From NCBI GenBank assembly GCA_026573805.1, contig JAIUSX010000008.1, positions 806,001 through 870,000 on the forward strand: DNA of 64,000 bases. Reading direction: 5' to 3'. A program made the position numbers and the translations under genes. The first letter of the stretch is position 1, and the number at the start of each line of letters is the position of its first letter. A model generated the notes under the pieces. It did not search any database, was not told where the DNA came from, and saw only the letters and a list, made by a program, of their open reading frames with translations. The stretch comes from Hesperophylax magnus. Lineage: Eukaryota > Arthropoda > Insecta > Trichoptera > Limnephilidae. Positions 21,945 through 32,100 of the stretch are shown piece by piece.

Positions 21945-22041
21945 ACACAATTGACGACGTACGTCCTATTTAAACAGCCATTCACGCTGTCTCCCTCAGG
22001 CACGAGGTTTCTTTCATATCCGCAAACATACGATCACCACA
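21945..22041 (-). repeat. Diverged LTR fragment related to the mag-like element
   Basis: It aligns with the right portion of the LTRs at 24357-24582 and 29397-29622: an AAGAGAG.CAC stretch, GCTGTCTC.CTCAG, TTTCATA.C and a terminal ATCACCACA at 22033-22041. Read on the reverse strand this is the U3 edge. It marks an older insertion of the same LTR family. The full LTR may begin near 21754, but that edge is uncertain. Confidence 0.55.
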
Positions 22042-22644
22042 GTTAAATTTGTAGGAAAAGTCATAAATGCGCTGAAAAAATTTAAGATTGAAAATTGTAA
22101 TATCTTTTTATATTAAGTTATTCAACGGGTACATACGAGTAATAAAGCAGTCGACATGGAAATAAGCACAATCGGTAATAGTGCCGAAAAGAAAGAATTT
22201 TATTTTAATAGTAGGCTACATTTTATCGCAAAAGCTGGTACAAATATAGAATTTTATGTTTCTACGGTATTTAGGCATAGGTACACAGCGGATAGTAAAC
22301 TGAAACGGTTGAATTCTTTTTTTAAATCAGAAATTCCCAACGTCCAAATTGTTATCTTTGCTGCATTCTACTGAATCTGCGAAATTTTTGTACTATTCTA
22401 AAAGCTAATACAGTGTTATTCTATTACTGTGTTGGATTTACGAAAAATACGATATTGAAAACCTGTAGATAAGAAAGGCGTGAATTTTCTTGATGATTTG
22501 ATTAAAGTTTTAACTAAATTTCAGAATAAACACAGCTTGTACATTTTTAAAGTGTTACGATGCACGATTTAAAAAAAAATGAGCGACTCTCCTTATAAAA
22601 TAGGGTAGATTTAATTTTGTAGAAGAAGCATCGAATTTTCATTT
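22042..22644. other. AT-rich DNA, one short unrecognised frame
   Basis: A 72-residue forward frame at 22156-22374 has no motif I recognise and no supporting context. Otherwise nothing is seen. Confidence 0.35.
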
Positions 22645-23095
22645 CAGGAGACGGGTATGGGTACTGCTGCCCCAGGAACCATTTACTGGATAACCAACAC
22701 CTTTGCCATTGGTTACCCTAATTGTTTTACTACGTTTGGTGATTTAAGAGTTGTGCCAGGGTTTATTGGGTTAGGTGTGTCCAGGTCTTGCGGGTGCATT
22801 TGCCAACCAACTGCGTGGCAGACCGAATCAGGAATAAATGGTTAAGGGAGACCTTTTGACCTCATCAGCAAGGCTCTCTCTGCATATCGCCGTGCACTAT
22901 AGTAGGAAGGATGGATGCATACGTCCATTAGTCGTTGACATACTAGCCTCTGGATTCCTACCCATCCCTCACACTTTATTTTCCTTCTCAAAAACTTCAC
23001 TTTCCTTCCATTCCTAATAAGACCCTCCACACAGCATACTCAAAGATGACATAGTCTCTGAGGGGAATTATTTTCCTTAGGGCCTCCTTTATGGA
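22645..23095 (-). repeat. Repeat B, copy 2 (reverse orientation)
   Basis: The reverse complement of the other repeat B copies. Its hairpin end lies at 23053-23085 (arms partly decayed), and its GTACCCATACCCGTCTCC end at about 22650. It confirms that the family has defined ends and inserts in both orientations. Confidence 0.7.
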
Positions 23096-23171
23096 TATAA
23101 TGTGAAAAAAAACATGATTTTGAAAGCACAAATATATATTTATAATTTTTTTTGTTGAATACTAATACTTT

Positions 23172-23222
23172 GTCGATTTATATAGCGCCGTTTTCGTGAA
23201 AAACCACCTGAAAGGCGCTGAA
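23172..23222 (-). repeat. L2-type 3' hairpin, isolated copy
   Basis: AGCGCC at 23184-23189 pairs with GGCGCT at 23214-23219, with an inner GTG/CAC stem. The flanking GATTTATAT matches the 3' end of the L2-like element at 31.5 kb. No L2 coding sequence follows it to the right, so it is either heavily 5'-truncated or a SINE that borrowed the tail. Confidence 0.65.
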
Positions 23223-23689
23223 AAACACAGGATTATGATAGTGACATAATATCTCAAACGACAAAGCGTATAAAGTACTTTTAATGTAGGGATGAATGTA
23301 GGACATCAAATTAATGAAGGTATGAACCAGGGACGTTGCCACCTTTGACGGGAGCAGCTTGATTTTTTATAGAGTTTACAGGGAAAGAACAATGAAGAAG
23401 TCAGAATAAACAAGAGATTATTACATAAAAGCTGAAATGCATCCAGTATTGCGCGGGGTTATGAACAGGGTCGTCTTAAGCCATGAAGGGGCCATTGGGC
23501 GTACAAATTTCGGGATTCCGTAAACCTACAGAAAAAAACACGAAACCACCTTTTTTCCATAATTATTTTTCCATAATTAAATAAGTTCGTGTATCTCGTG
23601 CGTTTGAAGCATGAAGAATGCAAGGATTTTAATATTAGTTACAACTCTCACAAAGACACGGAAAAGCAAGTCAGGGGTAGGTAATTGGT
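23223..23689. other. Unassigned DNA
   Basis: I recognise no gene or element in this stretch. Confidence 0.35.
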
Positions 23690-23835
23690 AATACACATAA
23701 ATTATTAAAATAACCCAAGTCAATAACCTAAAAACCTATTTTGTGCATATTTATTAAAACTCCTAACAAATAATAGTTTCGAGTAGAATTCGACAAATTT
23801 ACTATTTCTCACAGTTTTCATGATATAATTGAAAC
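23690..23835 (+). repeat. Dispersed repeat F, copy 1
   Basis: Aligns with 36985-37180 in the same orientation. Shared phrases include ACACATAAATTATTAAAATA, ACCCAA, AAAACCTATTT and AGAATT.GACAA. Class unknown. Confidence 0.55.
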
Positions 23836-23859
23836 ATTGAGGCAAGACAATACGATGTA

Positions 23860-24180
23860 CTAGTTCTTGTATGTTCAATAGACCTTTTTTTGCAAAACTG
23901 AGTTATGAATGCCAACATGTTCATTAGCCTATTGCGCATCAATGAAGCTCAAAAAAAACATATTTTTTGGTTTTTAAGTGAAATTTTAAGCATTTTTCGA
24001 GTGCCAATATCCACTCACGGAACAATGTTTCAGTTCTTATTTGTTCAATCTCCTGGATATTGAACATTCAAACACTCAAAGTTATGAATATAATATTTTT
24101 TTAAAAGTTCATAGATATTTGTTCAACATCCCGCAGAAGGTTAAGGTCTTGAATGTTCAATCTCCACTCTCAACCAATTA
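23860..24180 (+). repeat. Dispersed repeat E, copy 1
   Basis: Aligns with the reverse strand of 31015-31325. Both contain TGTATGTTCAATAGACC and several TGTTCAATCTCC-like words, a short motif repeated at irregular spacing. Class unknown. 24181-24356 holds nothing recognisable up to the LTR. Confidence 0.5.
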
Positions 24181-24356
24181 GGAGCCGGCTAGTTAAAATG
24201 TGCGGCTATGTTGATTTTTAGTTGTTTTCTAACAACGAAATTGTTCCACTAAAAATACGTTTAATTTGGAATATATACTGTTACTGAACTGAAAAATTAC
24301 TTCACCGACTCCAGAATCAATAAACCTTAGACCAGTAGTTTAAATAGAAAGGTTAG

Positions 24357-24582
24357 TGTGGTGATCTACCGTGTCGATCACTCAGATAAGATGTAAATAA
24401 TAATCGTTTGGATACTCCATACTATTTGGTTTATTTAGTGTTATTACTAATGTACAGTATTCGAGATGTTGTTGCAAAGAGAGGACGAGTTACAACAGAC
24501 ACGCCTTTTTATACGTCTCGGTCATGCTGTCTCACTCAGATATGCCTGTCTCTTTCATACCGACAGACATACGTTCACCACA
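24357..24582 (-). repeat. 3' LTR of the Ty3/gypsy element
   Basis: It is identical to the 5' LTR. The ends TGTGGTGA and TCACCACA form 8-bp terminal inverted repeats. On the reverse strand it has TATAAAAAG at 24513-24505 and AATAAA at 24435-24430, the latter being the probable poly(A) signal. Confidence 0.95.
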
Positions 24583-24592
24583 TCCCTCCACA
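24583..24592 (-). other. Polypurine tract
   Basis: GTGTGGAGGGA lies directly before the 3' LTR on the element strand, where plus-strand DNA synthesis would be primed. It is short and interrupted by T. Confidence 0.6.
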
Positions 24593-24728
24593 CTTAAATC
24601 AGCAGACAGTAACACAACATGATTATCATAATAATAATTATAAAACATACATACACATATTTAATTATTATTTTACAACATTTTCTTTTTTATTTATAAC
24701 CATGTTGATTCGGAGAGTTGACTGCTGC

Positions 24729-27700
24729 TTATTTTGATTTCTCTGTCCTTGGTCGAAGGCGCTCCTTCCAGTTCCCCGACGTTGACGCCACGGGTTCACT
24801 GGAGCTGGAAGGAAAAAGAGGGTCACCCGTTAGATTGTCATCCGAAACAAAGTCGGAGACATCGTACTCATCGAACGATAGCCTCCTCGTCTCAGACTCA
24901 GGGATTAAAATACTAGGGTTCTTTTCCCATGATACACACAGTTTGGATAATTGATCAAAATGTCTTTTCCAGTACATGATTTTATCATTCAATTTAACCT
25001 CAATTAAATATAGTTTATTTCCCAAACGTTTATGTACTTTCCCTGGTACCCACTTATCATTGTTTTGGTCTCTAAAATCCCTAACCATAACTTTCTGATT
25101 AATCTTAAAATTCGTAGATACTTTGTTATTCCTTTTATAATAGAATTTCTGATTTTCCTGACATTTTGACATTTTCATTTTGGTATCTTTATCAATCACA
25201 TTTTCCTTTACCTTCCCCCCTTTAGGTATAAAATTATTCAAATTTGACCTTAACCTTCTACCAAACATTACAACTGCTGGCTCTAACCCTGTTGTACAGT
25301 GTGGTGCATTCCTATAATCTATGAGAAAACATTCTAACTTCTCATTATGACCTGACTGAAATTTTTTTTCTAACAATATTTTCTTTAAAAAATTTTTACA
25401 CGTTTTGACTGCATTCTCTGCCAATCCATTTGATTGAGGATGATTTATAGGTGTTGTTAAATGTTTAATGCCATTTCTCTCGCAAAACTGTTTAAAGTCT
25501 GCTGACATGAATGCTGCTCCATTATCAGAAACTAAGGTTTGTACACTACCGAAATAACTGAATAATCTCTTTAAGATTTTAATGGTATTATCTGAGTTAG
25601 GTGAATTTACTTCCACGCAATCCAACCATTTTGAGGTTGAATCTATGATTACCAAAAAATATTTATTTCCGATAGGCCCTACGTAATCTATATGAACCCT
25701 ACTCCAAATTTCTTCCGTTATCGGCCATGGAGTTAACTCACTCTTGGGTTGTGATGGTTGAATTTCCGCACAAATTCCGCACTCTCTAACTAAAAATTCA
25801 ATTTGACTGTCAATCCCTGGCCACCAAAAATAGCCTCTAGCTAGCCCTTTCATCTTGGCAATCCCTAGATGAGATCTATGCAATAAGCTTAATATCTTAT
25901 CCCTTAAACTTATTGGAATTACTAACCTATGGTTCCAGAAAATACAATCATCAATTATTGATAAATCGTTCCTTTTTATCCAATAAATCCATTTGCAATC
26001 ATCCTTATTGACTTTATTTGGCCACCCTGTTCTAAGATAATTTTTTATCTCTAATAATAATTTATCCGTATTAGATTCTGCTTTAACTTCCTCAACATCT
26101 ATTGGCATCTCGCTATTATTTTTGAATAAACACAAAATTCTTGAATCAAAGTTATTATTTTCCTCAACAGGATCTCCTACAGGTACGCGAGATAAGTAAT
26201 CCGAACAATTTAATGTTGATTTTACGTATTGAACTTTATAATTGAAAGATGAGAGAATTACACCATAACGTTGTAATCTATTACAAGTTAAAACAGGAAT
26301 TCCTTTTTTTTCACCAAAAATTCTACATAAAGGTTCATTATCTATTTCTAGAATGAATTCCCTTCCGTAAATGTACTCGAAAAACTTCTTAAAAGCAAAC
26401 ACAATTGCACAAGCCTCGAGGTCTAAAATTGAATATTTCTTTTCCGCTTCTGTCAGTTTACGAGAAACAAAAGAAATAGGTCTTTGTAAATTATTTTCAT
26501 ACACATGTAACAATGTTGCACCCAAACCTTTCGTTGAGGCGTCCGTAACTACCTTCAAAGTAACATTTGGATCGTAATGTGCTAACACTCGATTATCACA
26601 TAAAATTAATTTTATTTTATTAAAAACTTTTACGCAATCTTGATTAAAATCAAAATTCGTATTTTTTTTCAATAATTTGTGCAAAGGATCTAATAACATA
26701 GACATATTTGGCACAAAAGATCGGTAAAAATTTACCATTCCTAAAAAACTGCGTAGCTCTGATAAATCTTTTGGTTGCGCGACTTTACTAATTGCGTTCG
26801 TTTTATCTTCCATAGGTTTAATCCCTTCCTTCGAGATTTCAAACCCTAAGAAACATACCGATGAAGCGTTAAAATTGCACTTTTGAATATTTACGCACAA
26901 ACCGCAATCTTTTAACCTATTAAGAACTGCATTTAAATTAGCATTATGTTCCTCTATCGTTTCTCCTGTAACCATAATATCATCCAGGAAAACCGCTGTT
27001 TTCTTCAAACCTTGTAGACATGAAGCTATAGTTCTACAAAATATTGCCGGTGCACTGTTAATCCCAAACACTAGCCTAGTGAATTTAAATAATCCTAAAT
27101 GTGTAGAAATCGTAGTATATTCCATACTTTCTTCGTCTAGTTCCAACTGTAAATAAGCTTGACGTAAATCTATTTTTGAAAATATTATTCCGCCCGAAAT
27201 TTGTGATAATAAAACTTCTATCTTCGGCATGGGATATTTGTCAACAATCAATTGTGGGTTCACAGTACATTTATAATCCCCGCAAATTCTAATGCTTCCA
27301 TCGCTTTTAACTACGGGCACGATAGGAGATGCAAACTTGCTATAACTAATCGGAACTAAAATTCCCTCTTCCTGTAAACGGTTCAATTCCGTTTCAACTT
27401 TCGCTTTCAAAGCGAAAGGAATACTTCTCGGATTGCAGAATTTCGGTTCTGCATTTTCTTTCAATTTTAAATGAACTTTAAATTTATTGAATCTACCTAG
27501 TTTACTTGAAAATACCTCCGGATATTTACGCACTAACGTATCGACACTATTATTGTTTACGTCGTGAATATTATGCGTGAGTATTTCACTTTTCAACTGT
27601 GAAGAAACCGTCTCGAAACCCGTAAAACCAATGTTAAATTCTTTTACGAAGTCTCTACCTAGCACAGTGGTTGAACCATCCTTTACAACACAAAATTCCA

Positions 27701-28799
27701 TTATTTTAGTAATACCATTGAAATTAATTGACAAAATTAAACATCCAAGTAACTGTAACTTACAATTATTGTAACCCTTCAGGGTTAAATTCTTCGGCTT
27801 CAATTGTACATCTTTAAAATGTTCCCAATAATCTTTATCCGATAGGATCGATATTCCTGCACCCGTGTCAAATAATCCTTTTATGATGATACCGTTATTA
27901 ACTTTTAACGATAAATAAATGGGATCGGTATTTCTTGTTAACCTTGAATTTATTTCACTTGAATTCACAAACACAGATGAAACTTCCTCCCGTTTTTTTT
28001 CGCGACAATTTTTACTAAAATGTCCCTTGTTTTTGCAATTAAAACATGTCACGTTTTTTAATCTACAATTACTGGAATCATGATTATTTAAATTACAATA
28101 TTTGCACTTCAACTGTTGTATACGTTCTACTGATTTCTTTCTGGGAATTGTAACATTTTTGTCTTTCGCCCGCGCCGGTGAAGTAGAATAATTCCTACCT
28201 GCACTACTATTAAAATTTTTCTTACTTCTAGAAATGAGCCCGACACTCTCGGATTTAATACACGTAATATTTTTATGAAATGAATCCATTCCCGATGCGC
28301 ACTCTAATGTACTTTTTAAAGTCAGCTTCTCTGCATCTAAAAACATTTTTTCTTTAATACGACCTTCTAATAAACCAGTCACAAAAATATCTTTTAAGTT
28401 TTCTTCCAGTCTGCTTTCAAATTTGCAGAATCTTGTTAGACAACGTAACCTAGCTATATAATCATTTATAGATTCCCCAACTTTTTGTTTCGCCGCAAAA
28501 AAATTTCCACGTTCCTTAAACACATTCTTTGAAACACCAATGTGGTTTCCTAATAACAAAAATATATTTTCAACCGATAATTCTGTTATTTTTTTTGGAA
28601 AACATAAATCTATCAGTAGATTAATCGTGTCTGTGTGTAGGTGGGATATTAGAACCGCCCTCTTTTTATCCTCGGATTTAAATTTGTCATCATTGACGAG
28701 GATCAACTGCTCAAACTGTAGCACGAACGTCTCCAGCCCGTCCCTAAGGTGACAAAACCTGGGTAAACCCACTCCCTCCATTTCCACACAGATTACCAA
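24729..28799 (-). CDS. Gag-Pol polyprotein of the Ty3/gypsy element
   Basis: The single frame has 1356 residues. Gag comes first, with two CCHC knuckles at about 232-245 (CKYCNLNNHDSSNC) and 252-265 (CFNCKNKGHFSKNC). The aspartic protease has LFDTGAG at about 309-315. The reverse transcriptase covers about 450-630, with SKIDLRQAYLQL and the catalytic FLDD at 604-607. RNase H has TDAST near 752. The integrase has an HH-CC zinc domain (C1007, C1010) and a catalytic triad D1038, D1092, E1128. The last two are 35 residues apart, as expected for DD35E. A C-terminal tail of about 200 residues follows. No frameshift separates gag from pol, so both come from one translation product. No env frame follows. 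All catalytic residues I can check are present. Confidence 0.95.
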   Translation of the reverse strand: MVICVEMEGVGLPRFCHLRDGLETFVLQFEQLILVNDDKFKSEDKKRAVLISHLHTDTINLLIDLCFPKKITELSVENIFLLLGNHIGVSKNVFKERGNFFAAKQKVGESINDYIARLRCLTRFCKFESRLEENLKDIFVTGLLEGRIKEKMFLDAEKLTLKSTLECASGMDSFHKNITCIKSESVGLISRSKKNFNSSAGRNYSTSPARAKDKNVTIPRKKSVERIQQLKCKYCNLNNHDSSNCRLKNVTCFNCKNKGHFSKNCREKKREEVSSVFVNSSEINSRLTRNTDPIYLSLKVNNGIIIKGLFDTGAGISILSDKDYWEHFKDVQLKPKNLTLKGYNNCKLQLLGCLILSINFNGITKIMEFCVVKDGSTTVLGRDFVKEFNIGFTGFETVSSQLKSEILTHNIHDVNNNSVDTLVRKYPEVFSSKLGRFNKFKVHLKLKENAEPKFCNPRSIPFALKAKVETELNRLQEEGILVPISYSKFASPIVPVVKSDGSIRICGDYKCTVNPQLIVDKYPMPKIEVLLSQISGGIIFSKIDLRQAYLQLELDEESMEYTTISTHLGLFKFTRLVFGINSAPAIFCRTIASCLQGLKKTAVFLDDIMVTGETIEEHNANLNAVLNRLKDCGLCVNIQKCNFNASSVCFLGFEISKEGIKPMEDKTNAISKVAQPKDLSELRSFLGMVNFYRSFVPNMSMLLDPLHKLLKKNTNFDFNQDCVKVFNKIKLILCDNRVLAHYDPNVTLKVVTDASTKGLGATLLHVYENNLQRPISFVSRKLTEAEKKYSILDLEACAIVFAFKKFFEYIYGREFILEIDNEPLCRIFGEKKGIPVLTCNRLQRYGVILSSFNYKVQYVKSTLNCSDYLSRVPVGDPVEENNNFDSRILCLFKNNSEMPIDVEEVKAESNTDKLLLEIKNYLRTGWPNKVNKDDCKWIYWIKRNDLSIIDDCIFWNHRLVIPISLRDKILSLLHRSHLGIAKMKGLARGYFWWPGIDSQIEFLVRECGICAEIQPSQPKSELTPWPITEEIWSRVHIDYVGPIGNKYFLVIIDSTSKWLDCVEVNSPNSDNTIKILKRLFSYFGSVQTLVSDNGAAFMSADFKQFCERNGIKHLTTPINHPQSNGLAENAVKTCKNFLKKILLEKKFQSGHNEKLECFLIDYRNAPHCTTGLEPAVVMFGRRLRSNLNNFIPKGGKVKENVIDKDTKMKMSKCQENQKFYYKRNNKVSTNFKINQKVMVRDFRDQNNDKWVPGKVHKRLGNKLYLIEVKLNDKIMYWKRHFDQLSKLCVSWEKNPSILIPESETRRLSFDEYDVSDFVSDDNLTGDPLFPSSSSEPVASTSGNWKERLRPRTEKSK

Positions 28800-29178
28800 T
28801 AATCAGAAAAAACAACAACAAACAGCACTCAACTCACGAATCTGATGATTGATGCTGCCGCCGATCGCCGCCCTTCCGCGTCCGACCGTCTTCTGGCTCC
28901 GTCCGGATTCCTGGTCGTCCTTCTCGTCCGGTCACCACCGCCACGCCTTCCCGTGTCGGGTCCCCGTACAAGCTGCCTGGATCCGTTTTTCATCCGGTTT
29001 CTCGGCTGCTGATTCCTTGAGCTCAGCGCCTTGAATCTCCTCACCAGTTCCTTGCCTTGATGCTCCTTCAATGTCCGATACTGTCCGTGAAGCTGCCCCC
29101 AAATTATTTTATTTTTTATGCGACAATAATCCCTTCCGCGGTGCTCGGTGGGATTATAACCAAACTATGGTTCTTTCA
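28800..29178 (-). other. Leader region of the Ty3/gypsy element
   Basis: This untranslated leader lies between the repeated primer region and the gag start. It is GC-rich. An 80-residue Arg-rich frame at 29071-28829 is in it but shows no recognised motif and I do not treat it as a gene. Confidence 0.5.
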
Positions 29179-29385
29179 GCTGCGCCTACTGTGGTTCTTC
29201 CTCCAGGAAGAATTTAATGGCTGATCAGCTTCCTTTTTCGGCTGCTCCAACTGTAGTTCTTCCTCCAGGAAGAATTTAATAGCTGTTCAGATTCCTTTTT
29301 CGGCTGCTCCAACTGTAGTTCTTTCAGCTGCGGCTACGGTTCTTCCTCCAGGAAGAATTTTGCGGCCGTTCAGCTTCCTTTTTCG
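29179..29385. repeat. Three tandem leader repeats copying the primer-site/LTR junction
   Basis: Units 29179-29240 (62 bp), 29241-29302 (62 bp) and 29303-29385 (83 bp, with a 21-bp internal insertion) each begin GCTGC(G/T)CC.ACTGT. The real junction at 29386-29400 reads the same way, then continues into the LTR. Every unit therefore contains a decayed copy of the primer-binding site plus the first bases of the LTR. Confidence 0.85.
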
Positions 29386-29394
29386 GCTGCGCCA
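29384..29394 (-). other. Primer-binding site, tRNA-Ser-like
   Basis: TGGCGCAGCCG begins two bases inside the 5' LTR on the element strand. It resembles the TGGCGCAGTCG sites used with tRNA-Ser by several insect Ty3/gypsy elements, with one C for T change. The tRNA identity is inference. Confidence 0.6.
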
Positions 29395-29396
29395 AC

Positions 29397-29622
29397 TGTG
29401 GTGATCTACCGTGTCGATCACTCAGATAAGATGTAAATAATAATCGTTTGGATACTCCATACTATTTGGTTTATTTAGTGTTATTACTAATGTACAGTAT
29501 TCGAGATGTTGTTGCAAAGAGAGGACGAGTTACAACAGACACGCCTTTTTATACGTCTCGGTCATGCTGTCTCACTCAGATATGCCTGTCTCTTTCATAC
29601 CGACAGACATACGTTCACCACA
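29397..29622 (-). repeat. 5' LTR of the Ty3/gypsy element
   Basis: Identical to 24357-24582. It should drive transcription from TATAAAAAG at 29553-29545. GTTAG follows at 29623-29627. Confidence 0.95.
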
Positions 29623-29627
29623 GTTAG

Positions 29628-30344
29628 TCTTAAAATTATGTCATTCATAGGCTTTTTTACCATATTTTACATGTATTTCTAGAATTTGTTAGGCAAATAT
29701 GCATGTGCTTCATTTATTATTTATTTACAAACTTAGGGCTTTTACCTAAAATGAGTATTAATAAATTATATTAGTGCATTAACACTTATTTTTATTCGAG
29801 AAATACAACAAAAGAGCCAGGACATGGAAATGTGCAAGAAGTCGACTGTCCTCATAGTCTGAAAGACATCTACGACACATATTTAGTCCGTTATCACTGC
29901 TGAGATCGCTGATGAAAACGAAGTCCAAATCTTTCAATTTTGAATTCATTCAATTAAAAGTTTCCGAGATTTTTTTGTTTTAGTCACATAAAAACAATAA
30001 ACATGTTCTTATGTACGAACAACAATAAAACCAACTAGGCACACAATTAACAATAATAAATGTAATATTAAATAGCGCACACCCATAACCCAAATCGCGG
30101 GATATTATAATTTTAGGATTTTAAGAGCTGAAAGTATTTAAAAAAATAATATTTTACTCACGATAATCAAGGTAAATAATAAGCTCACAGCAAATAAGAA
30201 CTTTCGAAAGAAAAAAATCTTTCTAAAGTAAGTAAACTTTAAAAATTACATTTGTCAAATGTAGGTAATGAAACAATAAAAAACAAACCAATTTTTCTAC
30301 TTATTCACAAAATTGAACTTCAATAATTTTACGCATCACTCGGT
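29628..30344. other. AT-rich DNA, no gene seen
   Basis: I see nothing recognisable to the right of the LTR element until the SINE. Confidence 0.4.
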
Positions 30345-30756
30345 TTTTTTTTATGGAATACCGCACACAGTCTCAACTGCTCCCAACCATCTGAAGCCAG
30401 TGAGACTATGGAATCCTCAATTGGGGTATATTCGTATATTGTTAGGCTGAAGGTAGTGTGGAGGGGAAGGAGATGGAGAAGAGAAAGAGAGGAAGGAAGA
30501 TGAAGGAGAAGAGAGATGGATGAGTATCTATTCAGATCTGGTCACCAAACACGGCTAAAGCCATTTCGATTCTGATGGTGGTCCTTACACCATATCTTCC
30601 TCTCTGGAACATGCCGCAAATAGACTATATGTTATTATGAATAATTTGTGAAATAACATAAATGAATCAAATAAAATTTACTTGCGCACGCCGGGGTTTG
30701 AGCCCGCGACCTCCGGATTTCTAGTCAAGAGTACCCCTAGACCACGGAGGCCGTAA
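30345..30756 (-). repeat. SINE-A, best copy, tRNA-derived
   Basis: The tRNA-like head lies at the right end (30756 down to about 30690). On the reverse strand it has A-box GTGGTCTAGGGG and B-box GGGCTCAAACCCC. A purine-rich body follows and ends in an A-run at about 30345-30354. The acceptor ends do not pair, so it is a SINE, not a tRNA gene. Partial copies are at 18725, 46055, 56690 and 62930. Confidence 0.75.
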
Positions 30757-30861
30757 TACGTACGATGTAAGAATATTTCACATCACGCATGCACCGACAA
30801 CCGAGAGTAGTATATTAGCGGTAGGTATCTTTGTACTTGTGCATTGTTTTCAAACTTACAT

Positions 30862-30920
30862 AATATTTGGATGATTTATATAGAGCAGTTTTTGTGAAAA
30901 ATCACCCCAAGGACGCTGTT
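30862..30920 (-). repeat. L2-type 3' hairpin, decayed isolated copy
   Basis: The sequence TTGGATGATTTATATAGAGC through GTGAAAAATCACC to GGACGCT matches the L2-like 3' end at 31498-31549. The outer arms are eroded, while the inner GTGA/TCAC stem is intact. Confidence 0.6.
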
Positions 30921-31014
30921 TGTATATTTTAAAGTAATACTTGTCAACTACTAAGATAAAAGTAAAGTGTTTGAAATCTGAAAATCACCCTGTATATACA
31001 ATTTACTACTAATT

Positions 31015-31325
31015 GGCTAATTGAACAAAAAATACCTCAAACTTATGGGAGCCGAAATGTTCAATCTCCAGACGATATGTTCAATATCCAAAATAATCAT
31101 TCATCATTTTCATGCCATGTTCAACGTCCACCTTTAAAGTCATAATATGGGCATATTATAGCTTCAATCTTCGAAAAATGATCTTTAAACATTTCCTGTT
31201 ACACATATGTATAAAACGAAAGGACCAAAATCGAGAATTTTTTAGAATTTGCATGTAAAAACAAAAAAAACGTCTCCTGTAAAATTTGCTAAATGGTCTA
31301 TTGAACATACAACACTAAGGCAGCG
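31015..31325 (-). repeat. Dispersed repeat E, copy 2
   Basis: Reverse-orientation match to 23860-24180. It includes several GTTCAAT words and ends with the complement of TGTATGTTCAATAGACC. Confidence 0.5.
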
Positions 31326-31474
31326 AATACTCTAAATAAAGCTAGGATCTTGACGATGCAATTAAAGCAGCCGTGAGCAAAAATATGAGATGCGCGGCCC
31401 TGGTGTATTAAATAAACTCCGGTGGTTGAATTATCCATATCAAATCTCTAAAATAAAGTAGGAATCTTGAAGAC

Positions 31475-31497
31475 ATAATAATAATAATAATAATAAT
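31475..31497 (-). repeat. (ATT)n 3' tail of the L2-like element
   Basis: A short uninterrupted trinucleotide run stands directly beyond the 3' hairpin, at the expected end of the element. Confidence 0.75.
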
Positions 31498-31549
31498 TGG
31501 ATAATTTGTAGAGCGCCGTTTTTGTGAAAAATCACCTCAAGGGCGCTGT
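31498..31549 (-). repeat. 3' hairpin of the L2-like element
   Basis: AGCGCC at 31512-31517 pairs with GGCGCT at 31542-31547, and GTGA at 31524-31527 with TCAC at 31532-31535. Stem-loops near the 3' end are known to be recognised by the reverse transcriptase in L2-type elements such as eel UnaL2. That this one works the same way is inference. Confidence 0.65.
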
Positions 31550-31917
31550 ACAATTTATTTCCTAGGATCTACATTTGTTGTTTAGAAAAGATACCAAAAC
31601 ATACTTACCTGGCAAGTCACTTCCAACAAACACACTTATATTAAAAAGTTTATGCTTATGAAAGATAGAACTGCACGCAGAGGACACTATATCAAAAAAC
31701 ACTGGTCGTCGCATGATCTTAAGTCTGCTATAGTTTTTATTTTTATTTAAATGTATTTTAACTGTCTTAAAAGCCTACAAATTGTTAGTTGTTATCATTT
31801 TTATTTATTTATTTTTAATTATTATTTTTATTTATTTTATTTTATTTTTAGTATTTTTTACATTTTGTTAATTTAAATTAAAATTGCCGTCAACTGTGAA
31901 AGTGGAGGTTTCTGAAA

Positions 31918-32100
31918 TTATGGATACGACTGTCTGAAAAGGTGCGTTTTAAGTTTAGACCTAAATTCTGTCGAGTCTGCGATCATTCTCAAATCATGTG
32001 GCAGTCCATTCCAGGCTTTAGGTCCTGACACGGCAAAAGCACGCTCACCGAACTTAGTATCTGGTGTGCGCTTTGGTTCCTTCAACCTTCCGATAATCTA
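31918..32100 (-). pseudogene. L2-like ORF2 C-terminal end, out of frame
   Basis: The reverse-strand frame ending with TAA at 31918-31920 encodes a typical LINE C-terminus, with PKRTPDTKFGERAF and GPKAWNGLP. It is in another frame from the upstream reverse transcriptase. The junction near 32095 skips several dozen residues expected between SRLDY and this segment, so the copy also carries an internal deletion. Confidence 0.65.

Larger units (their letters stand above)
24357..29622 (-). mobile_element. Complete Ty3/gypsy LTR retrotransposon, probable mag lineage
   Basis: The 5266-bp element is bounded by identical 226-bp LTRs and a perfect GTTAG duplication (24352-24356 and 29623-29627). It has one gag-pol frame, a primer-binding site, a short polypurine tract and no env. 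A single gag-pol ORF and a tRNA-Ser-like primer site match the mag group known from Bombyx; the lineage call is inference. Identical LTRs mean a recent insertion. Every coding motif is intact, so this copy could be transposition-competent or could have been very recently. Confidence 0.95.

Noticed and set aside
24583..24728. Envelope gene downstream of gag-pol
   Set aside because: Only about 150 bases lie between the gag-pol stop and the 3' LTR, so no env can be encoded.
24408..24737. Forward 109-residue frame across the LTR edge
   Set aside because: It runs antisense through the LTR and element tail; no motif and no independent support.
30690..30756. Possible tRNA gene
   Set aside because: A and B boxes are present, but the acceptor ends do not pair and the sequence is joined to a repeated body, so it is a SINE head. 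The same reasoning applies to 35829, 36012, 36607, 40430 and 61695.
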